A stretch of DNA of 64,000 nucleotides from DATNBU01 sp964476185 (lineage in GTDB: Bacteria; Desulfobacterota; Binatia; UBA1149; CAITLU01). This document shows, piece by piece, positions 43,352 through 52,329 of this stretch. The notes under the pieces were generated by a model. It was not told the DNA's origin. It saw only the letters and a program-made list of their open reading frames with translations, and did not search any database. The DNA lies in assembly GCA_964476185.1 (NCBI GenBank), contig CAYYZO010000006.1, positions 1 through 64,000 on the forward strand, given 5' to 3'. Position 1 is the first letter of the stretch; every line of letters begins with the position of its first letter. The translations under genes and the position numbers were made by a program.

Positions 43352-43390
43352 GGCGAAGCCCCGGCGCGGTTCACGCGCCGGGGCTTCGCC
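43352..43390. terminator. Strong bidirectional hairpin terminator
   Basis: Perfect 17-base arms (43352-43368 and 43374-43390) flank a 5-base loop between the crotonase gene and the converging cysteine-rich gene. Confidence 0.78.
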
Positions 43391-43410
43391 GTTCGCGGCG
43401 ACGATTCGGG

Positions 43411-45819
43411 CTACGGGCAGCCGCCCACGCCTGGCGTGTACGCCACCATCGGGTCCCCGGCGCATCGCAGGCTCAGCGTGGTCTGCTGGACCTGGCGGAC
43501 CAGCCCCGGGAGGCCGGCCACCGCGTTGATGCCCAGGTTCGAGGTAGGCGGAACGCAATGGCTGCCGGCGAGTAGCGGCGCGGTGGCGCTGGACGCTCCC
43601 GTAGCGACGACAGGGTCGAGGAAGCACGCGCGTCGCTCGACGATGGTGCAGTCGCCGGCATCGATGCCGACCGTGGCGGGGGTGCAGTCGTCGTTCGTCG
43701 AGCACGCGAGAATCCCGCGGCCGTCAGCTCTTGTGACGCCGTCGCAGAAACGGTCGTCGGGCCCGGTCGTGCACTGGCCCTCGCCGCCGCCGAGATCCGT
43801 ACAGAGAAGGTCCTCGCAGTCGTTGGGAAGCGGATCGACGCCGAAGCCTCTGCTGCTGCAGGTGGCGGGCTCGCAGGAACCGAGATTCGCGTCCTGGCAG
43901 TCCGCGTCCACGCTGCACGGCAGGGACAGCAAGCCCGTGCAGCGATGCAAGGCCGGGTGGCAGGTGCCGACGTCGACGGTAGCGCAGTCGGCGTTCTCGT
44001 CGCATTGATGGAGGGGGGCCGCGGCGCAGCCGCCTCGCAGCGCGGCGCAGTCGGTGTCACCGGCGCAAGCGACCGAGGGGTCGGAACTGCAGAGCAGGCA
44101 CGGACAGTCCAGGCCGGCTCCGGTTCCGGGACAGGACAGGCCGGAGGCGTGCGAACTCGCCCCCGTCTTCTGCGACAGGTTCAGCTTCAGCCCGGATCCG
44201 CTGACGTTGAGGCCGGCGGACGGCAGGCAGTCGAGGCTGTACCCGCTTCCGCCTCCACCTCCGGCAAAGGCGGGCAGCGAGGCATTCGCGCCCAGGACAT
44301 CGCAGGACAGGCCGTTGGACTGGCCGCCCACGCATGTCCCGCCGCGAAGTCCGTCGCCCGCGACCGGGTCGAGGTCGCAGGAGCCGCCGGGGCAGTCGAA
44401 GTCGCGCTGGCACGTGGCGGCGGGATTGTTCGAGCAGGTTCCGCCGCAGGTCGGACAGGGCGCTACCGTGGTCGAGCCGAGGTAGATCCTCGAACTCAGG
44501 CTTGCCTCGAGCACGACGTCTCCGGTGTCCACGTCGATCGAACCGTCGGGGTGCTCCGTGATCCGGTCGACGACGCAAAGGGGAGTGCCTCCGAAGCTGA
44601 GCGGCGCCGGCGGGCCGGCGTAACACTGGCAGGCGCCGCTGCCCGGGCAGTCGTCCGAGTGCGGAGCGAACGGGTCGTCGCAGACGATCCGCGGATCGTC
44701 GATGCAGCGGCAGTTGCCGGGGGCCGGGTCGAGCGCGACGATGTCGCACGAACCGCACGTCGGCCCGGCCGGTCCTTCGCAATACAGCCTCAACCCGAGG
44801 CGAACGCCGTCGTTGGAGTCGGATTCGTGGCCGAGTCCGGTCCAGCCGAGGTCCACGTCGGTGACAGAGGTGCAGTGGCCCAGCGTCTGGTCGCAGGTGC
44901 GTGGGGCGGCGCAGTCGCCGTTGTCCGAGCACGGCACCTTCGTGTCGCGGGAGAGCAGGACCAACTCTGCGCTCCCGGGGCAAGCCGGATCGCCGACCGG
45001 GATCGTGGTCGGCGTCGGCAGCTGGAGCAGCTCTTCGACGAAGACCTTGCCGCCGTCGTCCAGTGTCGACACTACGCAACTCGCCAGCAGGGAAGGATCG
45101 GTCGCTCCGCCGCAAGAGTCGAGGTCACCGTCGGGCAGGACCTCCGCGCACGGACCGTTCAGGATGCTCTCTTCGACCTTGGCGCTCGCCTCGCTGAGAA
45201 GAGCCGGATACTCGGCGTCCGTGCATTCCGTCACGGTCACGGCGCCGGCCTTCTCGGCGTCGGACTGGCACTTCGAGACGCTCCTGAGGATCGCGTCGAA
45301 GAAGCGCGAGCTGCTCTTGGTGACCGAGCGGTGGCACTTTCTCGAAGGGGTCGCGAGTGGCACGGCGGGATCTCCGTACGCGGCGTCCGCCAGTTCCTCG
45401 ATGCGCGACCGGTTCAGGCATACGAGGCATTCTGCCACCTCGTCGAATCCGGTCAGCGCGGGGACGGTTACGTCGCATGGCGCCGGACACTGCTGGAACA
45501 GGACCGTCGATGGGAGGATCCCCTCGCATCGGGCCGTGACGTTCTGCACGAACTTCGCTTCGGCCTGCGGGAGCTTGTCCTTCAAGTCGGCGGTCGCGGG
45601 GGAGTTGCAGTCGAGCGCGCCGGCGCCGGTGTTGCGGTAGTGGTGGCAGTCGGCGATGGCGCGCATCGTCGCCTTGGCGAGTTTCGCTCCAGCCTTGGCC
45701 ACGGTCGACCGGCAACGAAGCTGCTCGGGACTGAACTGGCCGAAGGCGGTTCCGGGGGATCCGGGCAGGATCGTCGTGAGGACGATCATGGTAGTGAACA
45801 ACAAGGCGGAACGACGCAT
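43411..45819 (-). CDS. Large secreted cysteine-rich protein with duplicated cysteine-helical module
   Basis: An 802-residue exported protein. The signal peptide ends near residue 27 (GTAFGQ). Residues ~33-270 hold two copies of a helical unit of the form C-x4-K...K...C...C...A-x-x-K...C, first LRCRSTVAKAGAKLAKATMR, then RKCHRSVTKSSSRFFDAILR. The same module begins the hydrolase at 1804. From ~290 the protein is homologous to the dockerin protein at 28727, with CSDNGDCAAPRTC-like repeats, DLGWTGLGHESDSND and the ending YTPGVGGCP. No enzymatic motif is seen; it is likely disulfide-bonded and surface-exposed. Confidence 0.75.
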   Translation of the reverse strand: MRRSALLFTTMIVLTTILPGSPGTAFGQFSPEQLRCRSTVAKAGAKLAKATMRAIADCHHYRNTGAGALDCNSPATADLKDKLPQAEAKFVQNVTARCEGILPSTVLFQQCPAPCDVTVPALTGFDEVAECLVCLNRSRIEELADAAYGDPAVPLATPSRKCHRSVTKSSSRFFDAILRSVSKCQSDAEKAGAVTVTECTDAEYPALLSEASAKVEESILNGPCAEVLPDGDLDSCGGATDPSLLASCVVSTLDDGGKVFVEELLQLPTPTTIPVGDPACPGSAELVLLSRDTKVPCSDNGDCAAPRTCDQTLGHCTSVTDVDLGWTGLGHESDSNDGVRLGLRLYCEGPAGPTCGSCDIVALDPAPGNCRCIDDPRIVCDDPFAPHSDDCPGSGACQCYAGPPAPLSFGGTPLCVVDRITEHPDGSIDVDTGDVVLEASLSSRIYLGSTTVAPCPTCGGTCSNNPAATCQRDFDCPGGSCDLDPVAGDGLRGGTCVGGQSNGLSCDVLGANASLPAFAGGGGGSGYSLDCLPSAGLNVSGSGLKLNLSQKTGASSHASGLSCPGTGAGLDCPCLLCSSDPSVACAGDTDCAALRGGCAAAPLHQCDENADCATVDVGTCHPALHRCTGLLSLPCSVDADCQDANLGSCEPATCSSRGFGVDPLPNDCEDLLCTDLGGGEGQCTTGPDDRFCDGVTRADGRGILACSTNDDCTPATVGIDAGDCTIVERRACFLDPVVATGASSATAPLLAGSHCVPPTSNLGINAVAGLPGLVRQVQQTTLSLRCAGDPMVAYTPGVGGCP

Positions 45820-45905
45820 GGGCTGCTCCTTTTCACGGCGGTTTCAGGGCGGTTGCCGGACGAACCGACCACGCGAGCCCCCGTTGCCTCGCGAGAGTGC
45901 TCCCC

Positions 45906-45934
45906 CTGTAGCGCTGCGGTCGTCGCAATGACAA
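45906..45934 (-). promoter_or_regulatory. Candidate sigma-70 promoter of the cysteine-rich gene
   Basis: On the minus strand TTGTCA (45934-45929) and CTACAG (45911-45906) are separated by 17 bases, about 90 bases before the gene start. The -10 match is poor. Confidence 0.3.
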
Positions 45935-46032
45935 GGCATTTCCCGCACTTCCGTGAAAATATTCACTCGATGCAGGAATGAACGTTCCGTCGTCGTTCGC
46001 GATTCGTCCCGCGTTGGCAGCGGCCTGCGCGG

Positions 46033-46968
46033 TCAGCGCTGATGGACGAGGGCGAGTCCGGGCACCGGGCTGCGAGCGTGCAGCACGTAGTCGACCGCGA
46101 TGCTGCCGATGTAGAGGTCACGCAGGTCCGCGCCTCCCCAGCTGACGTTGGTCGGGTGGTTCAGCACCGCGCCGTCGGGATCCTCGAGGATCGTGACGAC
46201 TTCTCCGTCCGGACGGATCGCGACGACCTTGTTCGCCGTGACGAGCGTGACCCACAGGTTGCCGTCGGCATCGAAGCCGCAGCCGTCGGTCAGCCCGAGC
46301 GTGCGCAGCACTTCGACCGGAGGAAGGCCCTCCGCGAGCGCCCCTTCGGGAATGCGCGCGCCGAGCAGGGGGCCGTACGGTTGGGCGGGTCCGACCGAGC
46401 CGTCCTGGTGGATGGCATAGCGCAGGACGTTACAGCCGGTGGTCTGGCAGACGTAGACGTGCGACTCGTCGGCGTCGAGTGCGATGCCGTTGGCGAACTG
46501 GATCCCCTTGGCGACGATCCGCGCGGAGCCGTCCGGCGCGACCCGGTACAGGAACCCGTCGCTGCGACCGTCGAGCGCGGCTTCCCACGGCTCGGCATCC
46601 GTCGAGTTCGTGCACCAGATGTTGCCGCGGCTGTCGACGATCGGGTAGTTCGAGTGCCGGAGCCGGACGCCGTCGACCTCGGCGACGACGGTCGTCACTT
46701 CGCCGGTCGCCGGGTCGAGCCGCTGCAACGGCCCGTCGAAGAAGTTCGCGATCAGGATCGTGCCGTCGGTGTCCATGTTGATCCCGTTCGGCGCCCCGCC
46801 GGCGCTGCCGACGCGTCGCAGGCTGCCGTCGGGCAGGATCTCGGCGCAGGCGCTCAGCTGGTCGGACGCCCAGACGCGACCGTCGCGCGAGACGACGACG
46901 TCTTCCGGCCGCGCGAGTCCGAGGCCGATCTTGCGGACCGAGGAAAGGGGAATGGGCTGCAGTCGCAT
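46033..46968 (-). CDS. SMP-30/gluconolactonase-family beta-propeller hydrolase
   Basis: A 311-residue beta-propeller. Repeats include RPEDVVVSRDGRVWASD, GAPNGINMDTDGTILIANFFDGPLQRLDP, IVDSRGNIWCTNS and FANGIALDADESHVYVCQTT; acidic and Asn residues in these loops form the divalent-metal site. The family includes lactonases and strictosidine-synthase-like hydrolases. ATG 46968 has GAGGTG upstream. The gene has no operon partner, and the lactone substrate is unknown. Confidence 0.85.
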   Translation of the reverse strand: MRLQPIPLSSVRKIGLGLARPEDVVVSRDGRVWASDQLSACAEILPDGSLRRVGSAGGAPNGINMDTDGTILIANFFDGPLQRLDPATGEVTTVVAEVDGVRLRHSNYPIVDSRGNIWCTNSTDAEPWEAALDGRSDGFLYRVAPDGSARIVAKGIQFANGIALDADESHVYVCQTTGCNVLRYAIHQDGSVGPAQPYGPLLGARIPEGALAEGLPPVEVLRTLGLTDGCGFDADGNLWVTLVTANKVVAIRPDGEVVTILEDPDGAVLNHPTNVSWGGADLRDLYIGSIAVDYVLHARSPVPGLALVHQR

Positions 46969-47156
46969 CGGGTCACCTCGCTGGAGGGCCATTGTTGCAG
47001 ATGGCCCGGCTCTACGGGAAAAGGCGGCGTGTCGCCGTTCGATCACGAAGGCATTGCCGGGGACAGCGCCCCCCGGGACCAAACGAGCCGTTTCGGACGG
47101 CGGCGACGGTCCCCGGGCCGGCCCGCGCGTCCGGCCGCGCGCCGAGGAACTCCACG

Positions 47157-47519
47157 ATGAAGGACGAGGACGCCACGACGAGGCCGCCGAAAACCTACGA
47201 TGCGTTCGTGCGCGAGTTTCCGCACCTCGGCGAAGCCTGGGAGTCCATGCGCAAGGCGGAGGAAGAGGGGCCGTTCGATGCGCGTGAGCTTCGCCTTCTC
47301 AAGCTGGCCGTAGCGATCGGCAGCGGGAAGGAAGGGCCGGTCCATTCGGCCGTGCGCAAGGCACGGTCGGCCGGCTGCACCGACGGGGAGATCCGGCACG
47401 TGGTCGCGCTCGCGGCCAGCACCATCGGGCTTCCGCCGGCGGTGGCGGCCTATTCGTGGGTCGTCGAGGAACTCGGCAAACCCGCCGCGCGTGCTGGGAA
47501 AGGCACGCGCGAAGCTTGA
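47157..47519 (+). CDS. Carboxymuconolactone decarboxylase-like (AhpD fold) protein
   Basis: A 120-residue all-helical protein. LLKLAVAIGSGKEGPVHSAVRKARSAGCTDGEIRHVVALA matches the CMD/AhpD core with its conserved HSAVRKA helix. The CxxC pair of peroxidase-type AhpD proteins is absent (KEGPVH at that position), so it is not a thiol peroxidase and its function remains open. ATG 47157 is chosen because sequence upstream is arginine-rich shadow. Confidence 0.78.
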   Translation: MKDEDATTRPPKTYDAFVREFPHLGEAWESMRKAEEEGPFDARELRLLKLAVAIGSGKEGPVHSAVRKARSAGCTDGEIRHVVALAASTIGLPPAVAAYSWVVEELGKPAARAGKGTREA

Positions 47520-47749
47520 CGGTCGGCGGTGCGCCGCGTACAACCGCCGCTCGCCATGTTCACCGCCCTTACGAACTTCGCAGTCTCGCCCAAGCGCATG
47601 CCCTGGCATGTCGCCACGGCGTTGCGGTTCGTTTGAAGCGCTGAGCTCCAGGAACCGCAACCCTTCGCCGAAGCCGGCTGAAGGTCGAAGCGGTTCTGCT
47701 CCTCCCCCCGCTTTCTCTCTTCGGTCCGGCTCCGGCGCGGAGAGAGACC

Positions 47750-48958
47750 ATGCGACCGATGACCACCGCAGCCGCGGCCCCGATTCCCCTGACCACGGGC
47801 GACGCCCGCGTTCGCCTGTGGACGCCTGCGTTCGTGCGCCTGCTCGTCGCCGGCAGCGCGTACGGCTTCGCGTTCTCGAGCTTCCACTTGATGCCGAAGT
47901 TCCTGGCGACCGAGTTCGCCGCGTCTCCGTCCGCGATCGGCTGGGCGGCGGGCGTGTTCGGGATCGCGTCGGTGCTCGCGAGCGTCGTCGTCGGCGCGTG
48001 GATCGATCGCGTGTCGCGCCGCCGCATGTTCGCCGCGTCGGCGTTCCTGCTCGCCGCGACTGCGATCGGCTTTGCCTTCGTCGACCGCATGGGGCCGTTC
48101 GTCCTCGCGCTGCGGGCGCTGCAGGGCATCGCCTTCACGATGCAGATGGCGTCGTTCTCGACGCTCGTGGCGGAACTCGCCCCCGCGTCGCGCCTCGGGG
48201 AGGCCGTCGGCCTGGCCGGCAGCAGCATGCTGATCATGAACGCGGTGGCCCCGGCCGTCGACGAACCGCTGGCGCGCGCCGCCGGCTGGTCGTCGGCGTT
48301 CGTGCTGGCCGCGGTGGGCGCCTTCGCCTCGGCGGTCCTCGTTCTCGAGAACGGTGCGAGTCGTCGCGAACTGCGCAGCGGGGGAGGGTCCCTCGCTGCC
48401 GTGCTGCGACGCCCGGCGACCCGCGTGTATTGCGCCGTCACGCTGCTGACGGCGATCGCGTTCGCGACGATGTTCACGTTCCTGCAGCCCGCGGCGCTCG
48501 AGGCGGGCTATCGCGACGTCGGGTCGTTCTTCGTGTCCTACGCGGTGGCGGCCTGCGCGGTGCGGCTGCTGGCGGGCTGGCTTCCGGATCGCTACGGCCG
48601 GCGGCGTGTCGCCACCGGCGCCCTCGTTCCGTACGCCCTGGTCGTCGCGTACGTGGCGGCCTGCGGCCCGACATCGCTCGTCGCGATCGGAGCCGTGTTC
48701 GGTCTCGCGCACGGCGTGCTGTTCCCGGCGCTGAACGCGCTCGCGATCGAGACGACGCTGGTGGCGGAGCGCGGACGACTGCTGACGGTGTTCGCGGGCA
48801 CCTTCAACCTCGGCGCGTGGGGCGGCGCGGCCGCGCTCGGGCCGGTGGTGGAAGCGTTCGGATACTCGTCCGTGTTCGGGATCGGGGCCGCGTCCGCAGC
48901 GGGAGCGCTCTTCGTGATCGCCCGCAGTCGCGGGTTCCGTTTGCCGGATCCGGAGTGA
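47750..48958 (+). CDS. Major facilitator superfamily transporter
   Basis: A 402-residue protein with 12 predicted helices. The MFS loop motif after helix 2 is GAWIDRVSRRRMF, and the matching loop in the C-half is GWLPDRYGRRRV. It is likely a small-molecule exporter; the substrate is unknown. The preceding 230 bases (47520-47749) contain no recognisable gene. It converges with the gene at 48987. Confidence 0.87.
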   Translation: MRPMTTAAAAPIPLTTGDARVRLWTPAFVRLLVAGSAYGFAFSSFHLMPKFLATEFAASPSAIGWAAGVFGIASVLASVVVGAWIDRVSRRRMFAASAFLLAATAIGFAFVDRMGPFVLALRALQGIAFTMQMASFSTLVAELAPASRLGEAVGLAGSSMLIMNAVAPAVDEPLARAAGWSSAFVLAAVGAFASAVLVLENGASRRELRSGGGSLAAVLRRPATRVYCAVTLLTAIAFATMFTFLQPAALEAGYRDVGSFFVSYAVAACAVRLLAGWLPDRYGRRRVATGALVPYALVVAYVAACGPTSLVAIGAVFGLAHGVLFPALNALAIETTLVAERGRLLTVFAGTFNLGAWGGAAALGPVVEAFGYSSVFGIGAASAAGALFVIARSRGFRLPDPE

Positions 48959-48963
48959 CGGGG

Positions 48964-49007
48964 AGCGCGGCCGGGCTCAGCCGGGCTCAGCCGGGCTCGG
49001 CCGCGCT
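48964..49007. terminator. Hairpin containing a 10-base tandem repeat
   Basis: Arms AGCGCGGCCG (48964-48973) and CGGCCGCGCT (48998-49007) enclose almost three copies of CCGGGCTCAG (48971-49000). It lies at the converging ends of two genes and includes the stop codon of the minus-strand gene. Confidence 0.5.
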
Positions 49008-49814
49008 CTCGGCGCTGCGCGCGAACACCTCGCGCGCGGCGTCGAGAGCGGCCGCGTCGACGGTGAAGCGCAGCGAGCCGCAGGTCTCGGAGCAGCGGGC
49101 GGCGTAGCGAACGTCGTGGAAGTACGACGTCACTTCGGCGGACAGCGGCATGACTTGCAGGCCGGGGTCCCACCGAACCGGGGCGCCGCTCGCGTCCCGC
49201 ACCGCGCCGCCGGCCAGCGCCAGCGTCGCGTCGGCCAGCGACAGCGCGCCGAGGTCGCGCAGCAGAGCCTCGAAGCGACCCTGCTCGACGGGATCGAGGA
49301 ACAGGAACAGGCGCGAGCGCCAGAAGATCGCCGCGTCGTGGAAGAACTTCGGAAGCGCCGCGACGCCGTTCTTGCCGAGCTGCCGCGCGATGCGAACCGC
49401 CACGCGGAACGCGAGCCGTAGCACGCCGAGTCCGGGGTGTTCCTGGAGCGGGAGCCGCTCGTGGCCGGCGTCGAAGCTCCTCGCCGGGTCCTGCTCCCGC
49501 AGCCAGTAGACGACGACGAGGTCGAGGTCGGGGAGCACGGGGATGTCCTCGCGCGCCGCTGCCGGGCGCGGCTGCGCGCCGGCCGGAACACGAACCTCGC
49601 TCAGGCAGGCGTCGAGAAGCAGCAGGCGCGCGTCGCCCTTGCACGCGAACAGGCGCGCGTGGGTCAAGGGGCCTTCCGACGCGTCCAGTTCGAATGCCGG
49701 ATCGCGATAGCCCCGCCGCGCGATGGCGGCGAGCACACCGGCTTCGTCGAACAGCCGAAGAAGATCGTTCGCGCCGAGGCTTCCGAGCAGCAGCGGCTCG
49801 CCGGTCGCCGTCAC
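48987..49814 (-). CDS. Protein of unknown function coupled to a histone-deacetylase-like gene
   Basis: A 275-residue, soluble-looking protein that I do not recognise. It contains acidic and hydrophobic stretches (LPDLDLVVVYWLREQDPARSF, FWRSRLFLFLDPVEQGRFEALL) and two nearby cysteines (ARCSETCGSLRF) near the C-terminus. GTG 49814 overlaps the stop of the deacetylase-like gene (GTGA), so the two are made together and probably act in one process. The C-terminal codons lie in a 10-base tandem repeat. Confidence 0.65.
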   Translation of the reverse strand: MTATGEPLLLGSLGANDLLRLFDEAGVLAAIARRGYRDPAFELDASEGPLTHARLFACKGDARLLLLDACLSEVRVPAGAQPRPAAAREDIPVLPDLDLVVVYWLREQDPARSFDAGHERLPLQEHPGLGVLRLAFRVAVRIARQLGKNGVAALPKFFHDAAIFWRSRLFLFLDPVEQGRFEALLRDLGALSLADATLALAGGAVRDASGAPVRWDPGLQVMPLSAEVTSYFHDVRYAARCSETCGSLRFTVDAAALDAAREVFARSAESAAEPG

Positions 49815-50725
49815 GACGGCGCACCGAGCAGCCAGGAGAAATAGTTGCGGTAGATCCGCCAGCTCGACGGCCCGTAGCCGCCGGCCATCACGACCGCCGT
49901 CGGGATGCCGCGGCTTCGAAGCTGCCGCGTCACGAAGCGGTCGCGGGCGAGCATCCCTTCCTCGCTGACGAGCGCGTCGCCGAGGGTGTCCTCGACGAAG
50001 GGGTCGCTTCCGGCGAGATAGAACGCGAGGTCCGGCTGGAAGCGCCCGAGCACGCGGGGCAGCGTCGACTCGAGGGCGTCGAGGTACTCCCGGTCGCCGG
50101 CGCGGGGCGGGAGAAGGACGTCCTCGTTGTTCGTCTTCTCGACGAAGCACCAGGGCACGTTGTGCAGCGAATACGTGAAGACGCTCTCGTCGTTCGCGAA
50201 GATCAGCGCGTTGCCGTTGCCGTGGTGGTAGTCGAGATCGACGATCAATGCGCGCTCGAGCCGCTGCTCCTGCTTCAGGACGCGGATCGCGATCGCGACG
50301 TCGGCGATCGCGCAGAAGCCCTCGGCCTTGTCCGGCTGCGCATGGTGGAACCCGCCGCCGAAGTTGATCGACGTCCCGCCGGTCTCGAGCGCCGATCGTG
50401 CGGCCGCCAGAGTCCCGCCGGACGCGAACAGGAAGGGCTGGAGCAACCGGTCGTCCCACGGGTGCTGCGGGTCGAGAAGGAGGTAGCCCGCGAGCGTCCC
50501 GGGATCCTGGATCGCGGCGACGTACCCGGGCGTGTGCACCAGCTCGAGCTGCTCGTTCGTCAGGGCGTCGGCGGCGAGGAAGTCCTCGCCGACCGCGGCG
50601 CCCGCGCTGACGAGCGCATCGCGGACGCGGCGCGGGCGCAGCACGTCGAACGTGTGCCGCAGCCCTGCCTCGAGGACGTCGTAGATGTACTCGTCGCGGT
50701 AGAAGAGGGTGGGCTTCGCGTTCAT
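49811..50725 (-). CDS. Histone-deacetylase/acetylpolyamine-amidohydrolase-like protein
   Basis: A 304-residue arginase/deacetylase-fold hydrolase. Zinc ligands are expected in IVDLDYHHGNG (Asp and His) and AGSDPFVEDTLG (Asp). The active-site His pair is in FGGGFHHAQPDKAEGFC and the Tyr/Gly loop in VMAGGYGPSSW. Class II-type bacterial members deacetylate polyamines or acetoin-related substrates. The start at ATG 50725 precedes KPTLFYRDEYIYD. It is coupled to the unknown protein at 48987. Confidence 0.88.
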   Translation of the reverse strand: MNAKPTLFYRDEYIYDVLEAGLRHTFDVLRPRRVRDALVSAGAAVGEDFLAADALTNEQLELVHTPGYVAAIQDPGTLAGYLLLDPQHPWDDRLLQPFLFASGGTLAAARSALETGGTSINFGGGFHHAQPDKAEGFCAIADVAIAIRVLKQEQRLERALIVDLDYHHGNGNALIFANDESVFTYSLHNVPWCFVEKTNNEDVLLPPRAGDREYLDALESTLPRVLGRFQPDLAFYLAGSDPFVEDTLGDALVSEEGMLARDRFVTRQLRSRGIPTAVVMAGGYGPSSWRIYRNYFSWLLGAPS

Positions 50726-50819
50726 CGCCGTCCCCCGGGTCTCCCGGTGGCGGCGATCGGACCGCGGCGGGGCGGGGGATCGCTCGCGGGTGAGGCGAGC
50801 GCGGTGGTCGAAGCGGGGA

Positions 50820-52250
50820 TCAAGAGGTCTCGTAGCCGAGGACCCGGATGTAGTCGGCACGGATCGCCTCGATCCGGTCGTCGAGGTCGTCGTGGCTCCA
50901 GTCGGTCGTCGGGACGGGCGGCAGCACCGTCACCTCGACCGTCGCCGGACGGATCACGATCGCATGCTTCGGGAGCGCATCGATCGAGTTGTGGATCACG
51001 ATCGGGACGATGGGCACGCCGCCCGCGACGGCCATGTGGAACGCGCCTTTCTTGAAGCGGCCGAGGCGCGGCCCGATGCTGCGCGTTCCTTCCGGAGCGA
51101 TGGCGATCGACTGGCCCTGGCGCAGCGCCTCGACGGCCGGTTCCAGCGCCTTCACCGCCTCGGCGTGGTTGAAGCGGTCGATGAAGATCGTGCCGGCCAG
51201 CTCGAACAACTGGCCCAGCAACGGGATGCCGCGGACCTCCTGCTTGCTGATCGCGACGAAGTCGCGCCGCAGCAGCTTGCAGATCAGCAGCGGGTCGATC
51301 CCGCTCTGGTGGTTGAACAGGAAGACGGCCGGCCGCTTCGACCAGAGGTGTTCCTCGCCGGAGACGGTGACGTGCACGCCGGCGAGCGCCGTCCCGAGTT
51401 CGCCCCAGGTCGTCGCCGCGAGGTTGACCGCCTGGCGGAAGTCGCCGTCGAGGATCGCGGCCGGAAGGCCGAGCAGCAGCGACGGGATCGTGCTTCCGAT
51501 CGAGAGGGACGTGCGCAGCACGTCGGTCGCGCTCGGGATGCCGCGGCTCGTGAACGTGCGCACCGGCCAGACGCGCTTGGCCGCGATCGCCTGGAGTCGC
51601 CGGCTCGGGTTGATGGGGCGAGGGCGCCCGACGATCAGGAGCAGGGGCAGGTCCTCGTCGCTGTCGGTGTAGAACCAGCTCTGCGCGAGGTCGATGCCCC
51701 GCTCGGCCGAGAAGCGCTGCGCAGCCTCCGCCTTCCCGGGGCCGTAGCAGGCCGGTTTCACGATCTGTCCGGTGAGCCGGCCGTCCTTCACCTCGAGCTC
51801 GGTGCAAAAGATGTGTTCGATGCCGAGCTCGCGCGCGACGGGCGCGATCTGGGACCGCGTCGCGGACGAGATGACGGCCAGCGTGTGCCCCTTGGCGCGA
51901 TGCGCGTCCACGAGCGCGCGCGACTCGGGAAAGATGTCGGCCGCGATGCTGGTGCCGAACAGGCGCTCGCCGATCTCGTCGAACTCGGCCTCGGTCAGTC
52001 CCCGCACCATGCCGAGGCTCTCGGACACGAAGGCCGAGAAGTTCTTGCGGCCGAGCTGGAACGCCGTGGCAGCCGCGATCATGGCGGCGACGTCTCCCGC
52101 CGCGGCCCGGCCGCTGGTGAGCCACTCGCGCGCGAAGGTCGTGCCGGAGAATCCGGCGATCAACGTGCGGTCGAGGTCGAAGAACGCGCCGACCTGCGGG
52201 CCTTCGGGACCCTCGTCGACCTCGCGTGTGAGAATTCCGCGATGAGGCAT
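50820..52250 (-). CDS. HAD-IB phosphatase fused to PlsC-type 1-acylglycerol-3-phosphate acyltransferase
   Basis: A 476-residue two-domain protein. Residues ~15-220 are a HAD-IB hydrolase with nucleophile motif FFDLDRTLIAG, motif II ISSATRSQ and motif III-IV TDSDEDLPLL, similar to CicA/SerB-like proteins. Residues ~265-475 are a PlsC acyltransferase with FNHQSGIDPLL (HX4D) and IAPEGTRS. PlsC acylates lysophosphatidate; the HAD could dephosphorylate the product, but this is not shown. It is divergent from plsB, 79 bases away. Confidence 0.87.
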   Translation of the reverse strand: MPHRGILTREVDEGPEGPQVGAFFDLDRTLIAGFSGTTFAREWLTSGRAAAGDVAAMIAAATAFQLGRKNFSAFVSESLGMVRGLTEAEFDEIGERLFGTSIAADIFPESRALVDAHRAKGHTLAVISSATRSQIAPVARELGIEHIFCTELEVKDGRLTGQIVKPACYGPGKAEAAQRFSAERGIDLAQSWFYTDSDEDLPLLLIVGRPRPINPSRRLQAIAAKRVWPVRTFTSRGIPSATDVLRTSLSIGSTIPSLLLGLPAAILDGDFRQAVNLAATTWGELGTALAGVHVTVSGEEHLWSKRPAVFLFNHQSGIDPLLICKLLRRDFVAISKQEVRGIPLLGQLFELAGTIFIDRFNHAEAVKALEPAVEALRQGQSIAIAPEGTRSIGPRLGRFKKGAFHMAVAGGVPIVPIVIHNSIDALPKHAIVIRPATVEVTVLPPVPTTDWSHDDLDDRIEAIRADYIRVLGYETS

Positions 52251-52329
52251 TTCGTTTCCGGGGCCGCGGACCATAGCACAGGGTCGCCCGCGTTGCGTTG
52301 TCCCCATCGGCTGCTTTACAAGGCCCTTC

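Noticed and set aside
47520..47749. Possible small gene before the MFS transporter
   Set aside because: Short frames lack ribosome-binding sites and the codon pattern of neighbouring genes.
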